Origin: CAISDH01 sp964398805
Lineage (GTDB): Archaea; Micrarchaeota; Micrarchaeia; Micrarchaeales; Micrarchaeaceae
Reading direction: 5' to 3'
Assembly (NCBI GenBank): GCA_964398805.1
Contig: CAYNNI010000002.1
Coordinates: 1 to 26,409 of the forward strand
DNA: 26,409 nucleotides
Made by a program: the position numbers and the translations under genes. Each line of letters opens with the position of its first letter. Within the stretch, counting starts at the first letter, position 1. Below, piece by piece: positions 15,098 through 21,871 of the stretch. The notes beneath the pieces are model-generated. The model was not told where the DNA came from. It did no database searches and saw only the letters and a program-made list of their open reading frames with translations.

Positions 15098-16045
15098 TTA
15101 TTTCTTACTGTACTTGAGGTTCTGCAGATACGCCCTGGCTTCCAGCGCAGCCTTCGCGCCGCTCCCCGCCGCGGTGACAGCCTGCCTGTAGACCCTGTCC
15201 GACATGTCCCCTGCAACGAATACGCCCTCTATCTCCGTCTTGACCGCGTCCCTTGTTATGGCATAGCCCTGCTCGTCGAGCTTGAGCTTGCCCTGGAGGA
15301 AAGCGGTGTTCGGGGTGTAGCCTATGGCGACAAACACGCCATCAGCTTTAAGCTCCGTGGCAGCGTTGGTCTTCACGTTCATCACCCTGACGCCCGAGAC
15401 TTTGCTCGTGCCAAGGACCTCCTCGACTACGCTGTCCCAGACGACCTTTATCTTGCTGCTCGACATCACGCGCTCGGCCATTATCTTGCTGGCCCTGAAC
15501 TCGTGGCGCCTATGCACTATCGTGACGCTGCTCGCGAACTTTGTAAGGAACAGCGAGTCCTCCATCGCGGTGTCTCCGCCGCCTACGACCACGACGTCCT
15601 TGCCCTTGTAGAAGGGCGCGTCGCAGGTCGCGCAATTGCTTACGCCCTTGCCTATGAACTTCTGCTCGGACTCGATGTCGAGCCAGCGCGCCTTCGCTCC
15701 GGTCGCGAGTATCACGCAGTTCGCAAGGTACGTGTCAGCGCCGACAGAGACCTTGAACGGCCTCGCGGAGAAGTCGACCTCTGTTACGTTGTCTTCAACA
15801 AACCGCGCCCCGAACCTCTCTGCCTGCTTCTTGAATTTCTCCATCAGTTCTGGCCCCTGAACGCCCTCCGGGAAGCCAGGATAGTTCTCGACAGTCGTGG
15901 TGAGCGTAAGCTGGCCGCCCTGTTCGATACCCTCTATCATCAGCGGCTTGAAGTCATCCCGCGCCAGGTATATCGCGGCGGTGTAGCCCGCGGGCCCTGA
16001 GCCTACAATCACCACGTCCTCCACGGTCTGCAAGGAAGCACCCAA
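15098..16045 (-). CDS. trxB: Thioredoxin reductase (NADPH/FAD)
   Basis: This 315-residue flavoprotein keeps thioredoxin reduced using NADPH. It has the FAD-binding GSGPAG at 15-20, the redox pair CATC at 138-141, the second dinucleotide motif GGGDTA at 155-160, HRRHEFRAS near 175, and the closing FAD motif GVFVAGDMSDRVYRQAVTAAGSGAKAAL. All residues for a low-molecular-weight thioredoxin reductase are present. The start is TTG at 16045, about 25 bases after the box A at 16064-16075, as expected for a leaderless message; a GTG at 16024 is an alternative. It heads the four-gene operon with MEMO, GT-C transferase and carbamoyltransferase. No thioredoxin gene is close. An archaeal relative using another cofactor or partner cannot be excluded. 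Confidence 0.94.
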   Translation of the reverse strand: MGASLQTVEDVVIVGSGPAGYTAAIYLARDDFKPLMIEGIEQGGQLTLTTTVENYPGFPEGVQGPELMEKFKKQAERFGARFVEDNVTEVDFSARPFKVSVGADTYLANCVILATGAKARWLDIESEQKFIGKGVSNCATCDAPFYKGKDVVVVGGGDTAMEDSLFLTKFASSVTIVHRRHEFRASKIMAERVMSSSKIKVVWDSVVEEVLGTSKVSGVRVMNVKTNAATELKADGVFVAIGYTPNTAFLQGKLKLDEQGYAITRDAVKTEIEGVFVAGDMSDRVYRQAVTAAGSGAKAALEARAYLQNLKYSKK

Positions 16046-16063
16046 TGCTATTGTCTGCGCAAG

Positions 16064-16075
16064 TAATTAAAAGCT
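16064..16075. promoter_or_regulatory. Box A shared by trxB operon and the MBL nuclease
   Basis: TAATTAAAAGCT lies between two divergent genes. Read leftward it is about 25 bases from the TTG start of trxB (16045); read rightward about 30 from the ATG at 16104. No other TATA-like sequence lies in this 58-base gap. Confidence 0.5.
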
Positions 16076-16103
16076 TCCCAGATAAGTTAGCGCCGGCGAC
16101 CTA

Positions 16104-17099
16104 ATGCTGTGCGTCAACGGGACGAACATAGCGCTCGATAGGCGCGAGCGCGGGAGCGACATAGACTTCATATCGCACGCGCACAGCGACCACACGTCTG
16201 CTGCGAAGCGGTCGCAGAACATCCTCGCAAGCGGCGAGACCATGCGGCTCATGGGCAGGGACTGCTCCCACTCCGCCTCGATTGCTGACCGCGGCGCCTC
16301 CCTGAGGCTTCTAGACTCCGGCCACATGCTCGGTGCGAAGCAGCTATGCATAGACGACGCCGGCGGCGGGGAGCGTGTGGTCTACACCGGCGACTTCAAG
16401 ATGCAGGAGTCTCGCACCGCTAAGCGCATACAGGCCGTTGAAGCAGACACGGTGATAGTCGACGCCACGTATCCGGAACCGTGGCTGAGGTTCGATGACA
16501 GGGGCGAGGTCGAGTCGCAGATGCAGGAATGGGCGCGGGACACGCTACGGCAGGGTGCTGTGCTTTTCAGCGCGTATGCGATGGGCAAGGCGCAGGAAGT
16601 GATAGCGATACTTAACGAGATAGGCATAACTCCGGTGGTAAGCAGGAGGATAAGCGCCGCGTGCGGCGTCTACAGGTCGTACGGCATAGGCCTGGACTAT
16701 GCCAGCGCGTACGACGCAGGGAGCGACTACGAGTCTCTGATGGGGGGCAATTTCGTTGGAATAACGGATTCGCGCAACCTCGACGAGCTGAAACGGTCGC
16801 TGGGCAGGATACACAGCAGGCGCGTGTTCACGGCAGTTGCGACCGGGTTCGCCAAGAAGTTCAGGTTCGGCACGGACGCGCAGTTCGCGCTGAGCGACCA
16901 TGCGGACTTCGCGCAGTGCGTAGATTACATAGGCGCTACTGGCGCAAGGCAGGTCTTCACGTACGGCCACAGCTCTGAGGAGCTTGCGGAGAACCTGCGC
17001 AGGGCAGGATACCCGGCAGCTCCTTTCTGCCGGAAGAGGGGCGAACTCGCGCCTATGCAGGTCGCCGTGGCGCGCCGGAGCGGTATATCTCCTTCATGA
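16104..17099 (+). CDS. Metallo-beta-lactamase-fold nuclease (Ysh1/CPSF-like exonuclease family)
   Basis: The 331-residue protein has the metal site of metallo-beta-lactamase nucleases: HAHSDH at 25-30 (motif 2), SGH at 72-74 (motif 3), YTGDF at 94-98 (motif 4) and LSDHADF near 263-269 with a YGHSSE near 290. It lacks a KH domain, so it is not the archaeal aCPSF1. It looks like the shorter COG1236-type or DNA-ligase-associated exonuclease, acting on RNA or DNA ends. No DNA ligase gene is in the window to favour the second. The gene overlaps its convergent neighbour, the HD hydrolase, by 47 bp. Two-metal hydrolase chemistry is well supported; whether the substrate is RNA or DNA is open. Confidence 0.78.
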   Translation: MLCVNGTNIALDRRERGSDIDFISHAHSDHTSAAKRSQNILASGETMRLMGRDCSHSASIADRGASLRLLDSGHMLGAKQLCIDDAGGGERVVYTGDFKMQESRTAKRIQAVEADTVIVDATYPEPWLRFDDRGEVESQMQEWARDTLRQGAVLFSAYAMGKAQEVIAILNEIGITPVVSRRISAACGVYRSYGIGLDYASAYDAGSDYESLMGGNFVGITDSRNLDELKRSLGRIHSRRVFTAVATGFAKKFRFGTDAQFALSDHADFAQCVDYIGATGARQVFTYGHSSEELAENLRRAGYPAAPFCRKRGELAPMQVAVARRSGISPS

Positions 17100-17643
17100 G
17101 CGCGCCGAAGCGCTGCCTCGCATTCTTGTATTCGCGCTGCATTGACTTGTTGCCGAGGCTCATCTCCTGCCGCGTATAGAGTATGACGTCGTAGAAGTCC
17201 GCGAGCTTCACGATCTTGCTCTCAATCGTGGACCTTTCGTTGTACTCGTTGAAGAGCGCGTACACCGAAGCTGACATCTTCCTATCCTTCAGCTTGCTCA
17301 GCGCATGATCCATGGTCAGCCTCTCAAGGCTGTCGAGCTGCCTGCGGAGCCCCTCGCTGACCTCCCCGTAGTTGTACTTCGAGTCGTGCGGCAGGTCCCC
17401 GCTGATGACTTCGGGCACGTCGTGTATGAGCGCGAGCTTAATCGCCTTGCTCGTGTCGTTCCTCACGCCGTGGCTGTTCAGGTACTCAGACAAGACGAGC
17501 GTTATGAGCGCGACATCGCCTATGTGCTCCATCACGCTCTGGCGTATTATGAACTTCCTCGTGCTGTAACGCGTTATGGAGGAGAGCCTGCTGAGGACGT
17601 ATGACAGGTAATCGTACACGTTCTTGTTTATCGGGTCCGCCAT
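17053..17643 (-). CDS. HD-domain phosphohydrolase, YfbR-like
   Basis: A 196-residue protein from ATG 17643 with the HD pattern: SVMEHIGDVA with the first His, then LALIHDVPEVISGDLP, which holds the HD pair and the following E and GD. A Lys-rich helix and LADFYDVI complete the site. This is the arrangement of YfbR/HDDC2-type nucleotidases that remove phosphate from dNMPs. The frame is open to 17688, but the AT-rich box A (17674-17687) would then lie inside the gene, so the ATG at 17643 is preferred. The 3' end runs 47 bp into the convergent nuclease gene. Substrate is inferred from the family; a (p)ppGpp or oligonucleotide role is less likely. Confidence 0.78.
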   Translation of the reverse strand: MADPINKNVYDYLSYVLSRLSSITRYSTRKFIIRQSVMEHIGDVALITLVLSEYLNSHGVRNDTSKAIKLALIHDVPEVISGDLPHDSKYNYGEVSEGLRRQLDSLERLTMDHALSKLKDRKMSASVYALFNEYNERSTIESKIVKLADFYDVILYTRQEMSLGNKSMQREYKNARQRFGALMKEIYRSGAPRRPA

Positions 17644-17673
17644 AGATTTACCGGTATAGATATCTCCGTGCGC

Positions 17674-17687
17674 ATAATTATAATACA
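17674..17687 (-). promoter_or_regulatory. Box A of the HD hydrolase gene
   Basis: On the minus strand TATTATAATTATGC gives a box A whose start site would fall near 17655, twelve bases before the ATG at 17643. This is the reason for choosing the shorter start. Confidence 0.45.
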
Positions 17688-17748
17688 ATGCTAAGCGGCG
17701 GGCGCGCCATTGGGATGCGCGGCGAGACGACGCAGTGCCACGGCAAGG

Positions 17749-17757
17749 TTATTATTT
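17749..17757 (+). promoter_or_regulatory. Box A of the secreted-protein pair
   Basis: TTATTATTT is centred 25 bases before the ATG at 17778, fitting a leaderless message. Confidence 0.45.
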
Positions 17758-17777
17758 GTTGACAGAGCAACACACGC

Positions 17778-18695
17778 ATGCACGGCGAGTTCGCGCTGTT
17801 CACAATCGCTTCGTTGCTGTTAATGCTCCCCGGCGCGGCGTATTCAGCAAATTCCACGCAGATAACTCAGATGCTGATTTCTCAGGCATACCAGCAAATC
17901 AGCTGCAGGACCAACTTCACGGTGTCTTTCATAGGCAGCATCGTCAGCACAATACCGTCGCTATCCAACACGCTGAATCCCGACGCCACCGCCTTGCAGC
18001 AGGATACGCTGTGGATGCGGGGTCTTGCAAATGCAGGAAATGATACGGCATTCCGGAGCTACGTGGCGCAAACGTACGACCCTGAACTGAACCTTATAAG
18101 AAAAGACGTAGCGAGGGGATTGCAGGGCGTTAACAGGACAAGGAACCAGACCTCCACGATAAGGGAGGCGTACAACGCCTCAAAATCGGAGCTGGACGAT
18201 TGCGAGCTATCCGCGCTGAAGAGTTACGCTGGTTCGAAAGTGCTCCTCTACAATTCGGCACTGGAATACTTCAACGGCAGGATAGCAAACCTCAGCGCCA
18301 TGGGGCTCAACACCAGCGCGCTTACACAGCTGATGCATAGCGCGAATTCGCAGATAGTCGCGCCGCTGCAGACGGCGATAACTGGGGCCGCTAACGTCAC
18401 ACAGGTCAGGAGCGCTCTTGCGGAGTACTGCCTTTACGACGGCTGCATTGATGGGACGAATTTCCATCTCCAGGCGCACTTCAAGCTGGTAGGCCTTCAG
18501 TTGGTCGTTAACAGGCTAGACACGTCGGCCATCACTGATACGACGGCGTTAGAGCGCGCAGAATCTAAGCTGAACGGAGATTCGGTGCTGCTGAGCGGCA
18601 TCGGCACCTCTTCGTATACGGCAGGGCAGGCGGCGCAGCTGCTCGACGACTTCAAGCTGATTATCGCACTCCTCAGGAGCGCTTTCAGGCACTGA
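17778..18695 (+). CDS. Exported protein of unknown function, mainly helical
   Basis: I do not recognise this 305-residue protein. Residues 1-23 form a signal peptide (hydrophobic core ALFTIASLLLMLPGAAYSA), with a likely cut after AYSA. The rest is polar and helical, with many Ala, Leu, Ser and Asn, several N-x-S/T sites (NSTQ, NFTV, NRTR, NQTS, NASK, NLSA, NTSA, NVTQ) and four cysteines, so it probably sits outside the cell as a soluble, glycosylated and possibly disulfide-bonded protein. No membrane segment follows. The gene seems leaderless from a box A at 17749-17757. A 70-residue exported peptide is encoded 10 bases downstream; the two are probably co-transcribed and may act together. Confidence 0.68.
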   Translation: MHGEFALFTIASLLLMLPGAAYSANSTQITQMLISQAYQQISCRTNFTVSFIGSIVSTIPSLSNTLNPDATALQQDTLWMRGLANAGNDTAFRSYVAQTYDPELNLIRKDVARGLQGVNRTRNQTSTIREAYNASKSELDDCELSALKSYAGSKVLLYNSALEYFNGRIANLSAMGLNTSALTQLMHSANSQIVAPLQTAITGAANVTQVRSALAEYCLYDGCIDGTNFHLQAHFKLVGLQLVVNRLDTSAITDTTALERAESKLNGDSVLLSGIGTSSYTAGQAAQLLDDFKLIIALLRSAFRH

Positions 18696-18705
18696 TGGTG
18701 TTTCG

Positions 18706-18918
18706 ATGAAAAGAGTCGTAGAAATCGGAATCGTTGTCCTGGTGCTTATTTTTGCGGCGGTTATGGCATATGCGCTTGAAGGGCAAGCGCCCGTGACGCC
18801 CGCAGGCAGAAACTCGGCCGAGGCGCAGGTTTTCAACTACACGGAGATAATAAATGAGACGGGATTCGGAAGCAACTACACCTCCCTGCTAAGCTCGGCA
18901 AACCTTTCTTCGCCCTGA
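18706..18918 (+). CDS. Small membrane-anchored or exported peptide, unknown
   Basis: A 70-residue protein with an N-terminal hydrophobic stretch (residues 5-24, VEIGIVVLVLIFAAVMAYAL) after two basic residues, then about 45 polar residues with four N-x-S/T sites. There is no lipobox cysteine. It may be a single-pass membrane peptide facing outward or a cleaved secreted peptide. It lies 10 bases after the 305-residue exported protein and ends 12 bases from the convergent CAP gene. The coherent signal-anchor and operon position support a real gene; the family is unknown. Confidence 0.6.
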   Translation: MKRVVEIGIVVLVLIFAAVMAYALEGQAPVTPAGRNSAEAQVFNYTEIINETGFGSNYTSLLSSANLSSP

Positions 18919-18930
18919 GCGCGCCTCTGG

Positions 18931-19989
18931 CTAAACCGAGCCGGGATAATACTGCTGGCCGCTTGCATCGATGAACATCGTGTACGTTGCACCCACGAAG
19001 CTGCTGTTCTGTGCGGCGCCCGACGCAAGCCACACCATCACCGTGTATTCGCCGGCGCCGTACTGCGCGGTTAGGGAGCTCATCCTGAAGCCGATGCTGA
19101 ACGCGCTGCCGCTTGTGGCATAGCTGTCCGCGACTATAGTCTTGATGCCTGGATAGTAGTAATTGGAGTTCCTGACTACGCCAGCTATCCGAGCCCCGTA
19201 GCCATAAGAAGAAGTGGCGTTAAGCTGCTGGGCGGTCATGTCCGGCGCTTGCGGATCGTAGCTGATGGACACCTCTTCAATCCCGTACTTGCTCAGCGTT
19301 CCGGATAGGAAGACGCTGCCGTTGCTGAAGCGCGGAGTCCCGCCGCTCCAGCTTATGTAATTGTCTATGAAGTCCTGAACCAGGTAGATCCTGCCAGAAT
19401 CGTACGCCACGCCTATGCTTACTTGATTGTGGTCAGGGTCTAGTATGTTGAGCCGGTGCTCGTCGTTGCAGCAGGCAGAGTCGTTGTACACGAAGCTGTA
19501 TTCCATCTGCTGCACCGCGGACATGGGCGCGATGTTGCCGTAGCAGTTGAAGAGCACGCACACCCTGCTGGCCTTGTACGCTATGTTCTCGCTGACAGCG
19601 CCGGTTCCGTTTAGGAGCGTGTAACGCATATAGGGCTTGAGCCCGTGCACGTCCCAGTGGCTGAAATAGCCGTACTGGAGCATGCTGTCTGCGTGCTGCT
19701 GCCCGGACTGCGTGTACGAGAGCGACACGGGCGGAATCCCGTACGCCTGCCTGTCCTGGTTTATGAGCTGCAGCGCGTATGCAACAAGGCTTGCGTTCTG
19801 GTAGTTCTGCTGCGGTATCGTCGTCGTGGAGGAAGGATACTGGGCAGTGGATGTGGAGCTCGTGCCCGGAAGCAGCTGAGGGTTGCTCAGCGCAAGGAAT
19901 GCAAGCTCGGCCAGGAGGGCGCATGCGACCGCTAGCGAAACCAGCGCTATCGCGGCGCTCTTTCTCCCCTCGGACTCGTTGACCACCAC
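18931..19989 (-). CDS. CAP-domain (SCP/PR-1/YkwD) secreted protein, membrane anchored
   Basis: The 352-residue protein begins with a short basic tail and one hydrophobic helix (about 11-33), probably an uncleaved anchor. A Ser/Thr-rich linker follows, then a CAP domain at about 70-215: LINQDRQAYGIPPVSLS, QQHADSMLQYGYFSHWD, SENIAY, and DEHRLNILDPDHNQVSIGVAY, including the His and Glu residues of the CAP cavity. The last about 130 residues are a beta-rich domain I do not recognise. CAP proteins of microbes are usually exported, with uncertain function (proteolysis or lipid binding are proposed). The GTG start is 11 bases after the 3' end of tRNA-Ile on the same strand, leaving no room for a separate ordinary promoter. 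Cysteine pairs RVCVLFNC and ACC suggest disulfides. Confidence 0.85.
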   Translation of the reverse strand: MVVNESEGRKSAAIALVSLAVACALLAELAFLALSNPQLLPGTSSTSTAQYPSSTTTIPQQNYQNASLVAYALQLINQDRQAYGIPPVSLSYTQSGQQHADSMLQYGYFSHWDVHGLKPYMRYTLLNGTGAVSENIAYKASRVCVLFNCYGNIAPMSAVQQMEYSFVYNDSACCNDEHRLNILDPDHNQVSIGVAYDSGRIYLVQDFIDNYISWSGGTPRFSNGSVFLSGTLSKYGIEEVSISYDPQAPDMTAQQLNATSSYGYGARIAGVVRNSNYYYPGIKTIVADSYATSGSAFSIGFRMSSLTAQYGAGEYTVMVWLASGAAQNSSFVGATYTMFIDASGQQYYPGSV

Positions 19990-20000
19990 GCCACCGTAAA

Positions 20001-20110
20001 TGGGCCCGCTGAGATTTGAACTCAGGACCTTCCGATCTCTGCTCTTGATAGAACCTCTTTCAGAAGTCCTCTATCAGTCGGACGCTCGAACCAGGCTAAG
20101 CTACGGGCCC
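20001..20110 (-). tRNA. tRNA-Ile (anticodon GAT) with intron
   Basis: On the minus strand the mature 75-base tRNA folds cleanly: acceptor GGGCCCG/CGGGCCC, D stem GCTT/GAGC, anticodon stem TCCGA/TCGGA, T stem CTGAG/CTCAG with loop TTCAAAT, discriminator A. No CCA is encoded. The loop reads CTGATA, then about 35 intron bases, then A, so the anticodon is GAT. Box A ACTTTAAGCT at 20131-20140 lies about 25 bases before the 5' end. Confidence 0.93.
20037..20071 (-). other. tRNA-Ile intron at canonical position 37/38
   Basis: The 35-base intron follows position 37. TGATAGA of the anticodon side pairs with TCTATCA in the intron (7 bp), giving the core of a bulge-helix-bulge structure cut by the archaeal splicing endonuclease. 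The ends may shift by a base or two. Confidence 0.7.
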
Positions 20111-20145
20111 CGATAATGATGCTTCGCTCCAGCTTAAAGTTTTTT

Positions 20146-20757
20146 CTACTCCAGGGGCACTTCCTTGACCCTGCCTTTCGGGGCCTCCTCCTTGAATACT
20201 TGGCTCTGGAAGCGGTAGAGTGTGATGCCGGGCTGCGACCAGTGGTTGGGCCCGAGTCCTGCCTTTATGCACGCCTGCTCCAGAAGCTCTTGCGCATCCC
20301 AGTGCTGCTCGACGGCAACTATGGGAAGAAGCAGCCCGCTGTACGAGCCATACTCCACAATCACGCCGTCGCGACCGATCTTTATTGCTTTAAGCCTCTT
20401 TTCGCTGCCGCCCTCTACAGGCTCAGGCTCGGTGAGTATGCTCGCCTCCACCGTGATGTCGTCGAGCTCTCCCTTGGAAACGGGCACGAAGCGAGGATCC
20501 TCAAAGGCAGCTGCGATTGCGGCATCTACGATGCCCTCGTTGAGCGGGGCTATAGCCCTGGGGAAGCCGATGCAGCCGCGGAGCTCCCTCGTCGGGTAGT
20601 GCTCAAGCGTCACGAACACACCGCGCCTCTCCGTGAAGTGCGCTATGTTCTCCGCGACCATGCGCTTCTCGAAGCGCGGCGTAGTCAGGAATATCTCTAT
20701 GCTGTCCCTGGCCGCCTTGACGAGTTCGGCACCCTGCCTTTCGTCGTAAAGATGCAT
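20146..20757 (-). CDS. AMMECR1-domain protein (AmmeMemoRadiSam protein A)
   Basis: A 203-residue AMMECR1-family protein. It shows GVFVTLEHYPTRELRGCIGFP at about 46-66 including the near-invariant LRGCIG, then DAAIAAAFEDPRFVPV, LDDITVEASILTEPEPV and a GLLLPIVAVEQHWD block near the end. The structure is known to be a two-domain fold with an exposed cysteine, but no activity is proven. In many archaea it clusters with MEMO and a radical SAM protein. Here MEMO is about 5 kb away in a separate operon (14255-15082). The ATG at 20757 is about 27 bases from the box A at 20778-20789, so the message is probably leaderless. tRNA-Ile lies 35 bases downstream on the same strand. Confidence 0.92.
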   Translation of the reverse strand: MHLYDERQGAELVKAARDSIEIFLTTPRFEKRMVAENIAHFTERRGVFVTLEHYPTRELRGCIGFPRAIAPLNEGIVDAAIAAAFEDPRFVPVSKGELDDITVEASILTEPEPVEGGSEKRLKAIKIGRDGVIVEYGSYSGLLLPIVAVEQHWDAQELLEQACIKAGLGPNHWSQPGITLYRFQSQVFKEEAPKGRVKEVPLE

Positions 20758-20777
20758 GCCGTGATATGGGTGTGAAA

Positions 20778-20789
20778 AGCTTTAATACA
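20778..20789. promoter_or_regulatory. Box A shared by AMMECR1 and RNase HI genes
   Basis: AGCTTTAATACA lies in the 66-base divergent gap. Leftward it is about 27 bases from the AMMECR1 ATG (20757). Rightward it would start transcription near 20812, just before the RNase HI ATG at 20824. Confidence 0.45.
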
Positions 20790-20823
20790 ATTGAGTGAAA
20801 AGGTTTGCAAGCGGTGACCAGGG

Positions 20824-21303
20824 ATGCTTGCAGCCGGAAAAGATTCGATGCGAAGGAGGCTGGTGATATTCACGGATGGCGCGGCCAGGGGCAACCCCGG
20901 CCCTAGCGCGTCGGGCTTCGTGGCGTTCGAGAACGGCAAGGTTGTGCGGAGGGAAGAGGCCTACAACGGCGAGGCGACCAACAACCTCGCGGAGTACAGG
21001 GCCATCGCCGCTGCGCTGGAATGGTGCGCCAAGTTCCTCAAGGACCCGAAATCCGCGCACGTGTCGCTCAACTCAGACAGCGAGCTTGTGGTAAGGCAGC
21101 TGAACGGGGAGTACAAGACGAAATCCGCGCAGATGAAGGCGATGAACAGGAAGGTTTCGAGGCTTGCGGGCGCTTTCGGCATGGTGGTGTTCGAGAACGT
21201 GAGGCGAAGCAACAGGTACGCGAGCGAGGTGGACAAGGCGCTGAACCGCCTCCTTGACGAGGTGGCTGCCGCCAAGAATAGACAAACGACGGATGCAAAG
21301 TGA
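20824..21303 (+). CDS. rnhA: Ribonuclease HI (archaeal type)
   Basis: This enzyme cuts the RNA strand of RNA-DNA hybrids, for instance Okazaki primers and R-loops. The 159 residues carry all four acidic catalytic residues: Asp18 in FTDGAARGNPGP, Glu57 in ATNNLAEY, Asp85 in LNSDSELV, and Asp137 in ASEVDKALN. The shorter, archaeal-style sequence lacks the basic protrusion of E. coli RNase HI. An ATG at 20848 (MRRRLVIF) would give a compact start and is equally possible; the ATG at 20824 is about 12 bases after the expected transcription start. The last residues (after 150) are low-complexity. Identification is firm. Confidence 0.92.
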   Translation: MLAAGKDSMRRRLVIFTDGAARGNPGPSASGFVAFENGKVVRREEAYNGEATNNLAEYRAIAAALEWCAKFLKDPKSAHVSLNSDSELVVRQLNGEYKTKSAQMKAMNRKVSRLAGAFGMVVFENVRRSNRYASEVDKALNRLLDEVAAAKNRQTTDAK

Positions 21304-21347
21304 TGCCCTAAATATATCCTGAGCGTATAGTATCTGCTTGTGGTTCG

Positions 21348-21701
21348 ATGTCGCTATTTCAGAAGCCGCAGACTGGGGACTTGGAGGCGGGCAGGATATT
21401 GAGGGAGGCGGCCAAGGAAATGCATTTCAGGGAAGGTCGATTCCTTGGAGCGGTTGGCAGCTGGCTGATTTCTGGTGCGACCCGGGAGGGCATGAGCAGG
21501 ATAGCAGACGCCTACGGAAAGCTCGACGCGCTCGCGCCCATGGCTCGGAGCGGCGATCGCGGTGGCTGGAGCGGCGCTGTTGCCCATCTGTTCAGGCCGC
21601 CAGAGCAGCCTCGGAATGACGCAGCCACAAGAAGGGTGATGGACGCGCTGTCCGAGAGCATGATGGCGATGCCTGAGGCCTACTCGCTCGCGTTCAGATG
21701 A
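21348..21701 (+). CDS. 117-residue protein of unknown function
   Basis: I do not recognise this protein. It is helical, Ala/Met-rich and soluble, with no signal peptide or membrane segment (one mildly hydrophobic stretch GRFLGAVGSWLISG at about 30-43). A box A, TAAATATAT at 21309-21317, lies about 35 bases before the ATG. The frame ends at a TGA at 21699-21701, but 20 further sense codons follow in the same frame (DNPAHKESDKRLLRKYIPIG) to a TAG at 21762-21764. A longer 138-codon product through readthrough, or a recent nonsense change, is possible. Because of this, and with no family match, the annotation is modestly supported. Confidence 0.5.
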   Translation: MSLFQKPQTGDLEAGRILREAAKEMHFREGRFLGAVGSWLISGATREGMSRIADAYGKLDALAPMARSGDRGGWSGAVAHLFRPPEQPRNDAATRRVMDALSESMMAMPEAYSLAFR

Positions 21702-21871
21702 GATAATCCTGCGCATAAGGAGTCTGACAAGAGACTGCTTAGGAAGTACATTCCGATAGGCTAGGCGCAGCCTGCCGAATCCGACGCAACGTTTAAATAT
21801 CTCGCTCTGAGAGTGTAGATTGGTGACGTTCTTCAGAGTGTGCGTGCTGGAAACGGAGGCGCAGTGATCGA
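21702..21871 (+). other. Intergenic leader of the TPR-AAA+ gene
   Basis: The left part continues the reading frame of the preceding gene past its TGA. A box A, GTTTAAATAT, lies at 21791-21800, placing transcription start near 21825. The leader of about 45 bases has a Shine-Dalgarno-like GGAGG at 21855-21859, twelve bases before the ATG at 21872. This makes the gene one of the few here with a leader and ribosome site. Confidence 0.5.

Noticed and set aside
15083..16000. Long plus-strand frame opposite the thioredoxin reductase
   Set aside because: It is the shadow of a well-conserved gene: composition is Arg/Leu/Ala-rich with no motif.
17053..17099. 47-bp overlap of MBL nuclease and HD hydrolase as a sign of error
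   Set aside because: Convergent overlaps are common in compact genomes and both C-termini look plausible.
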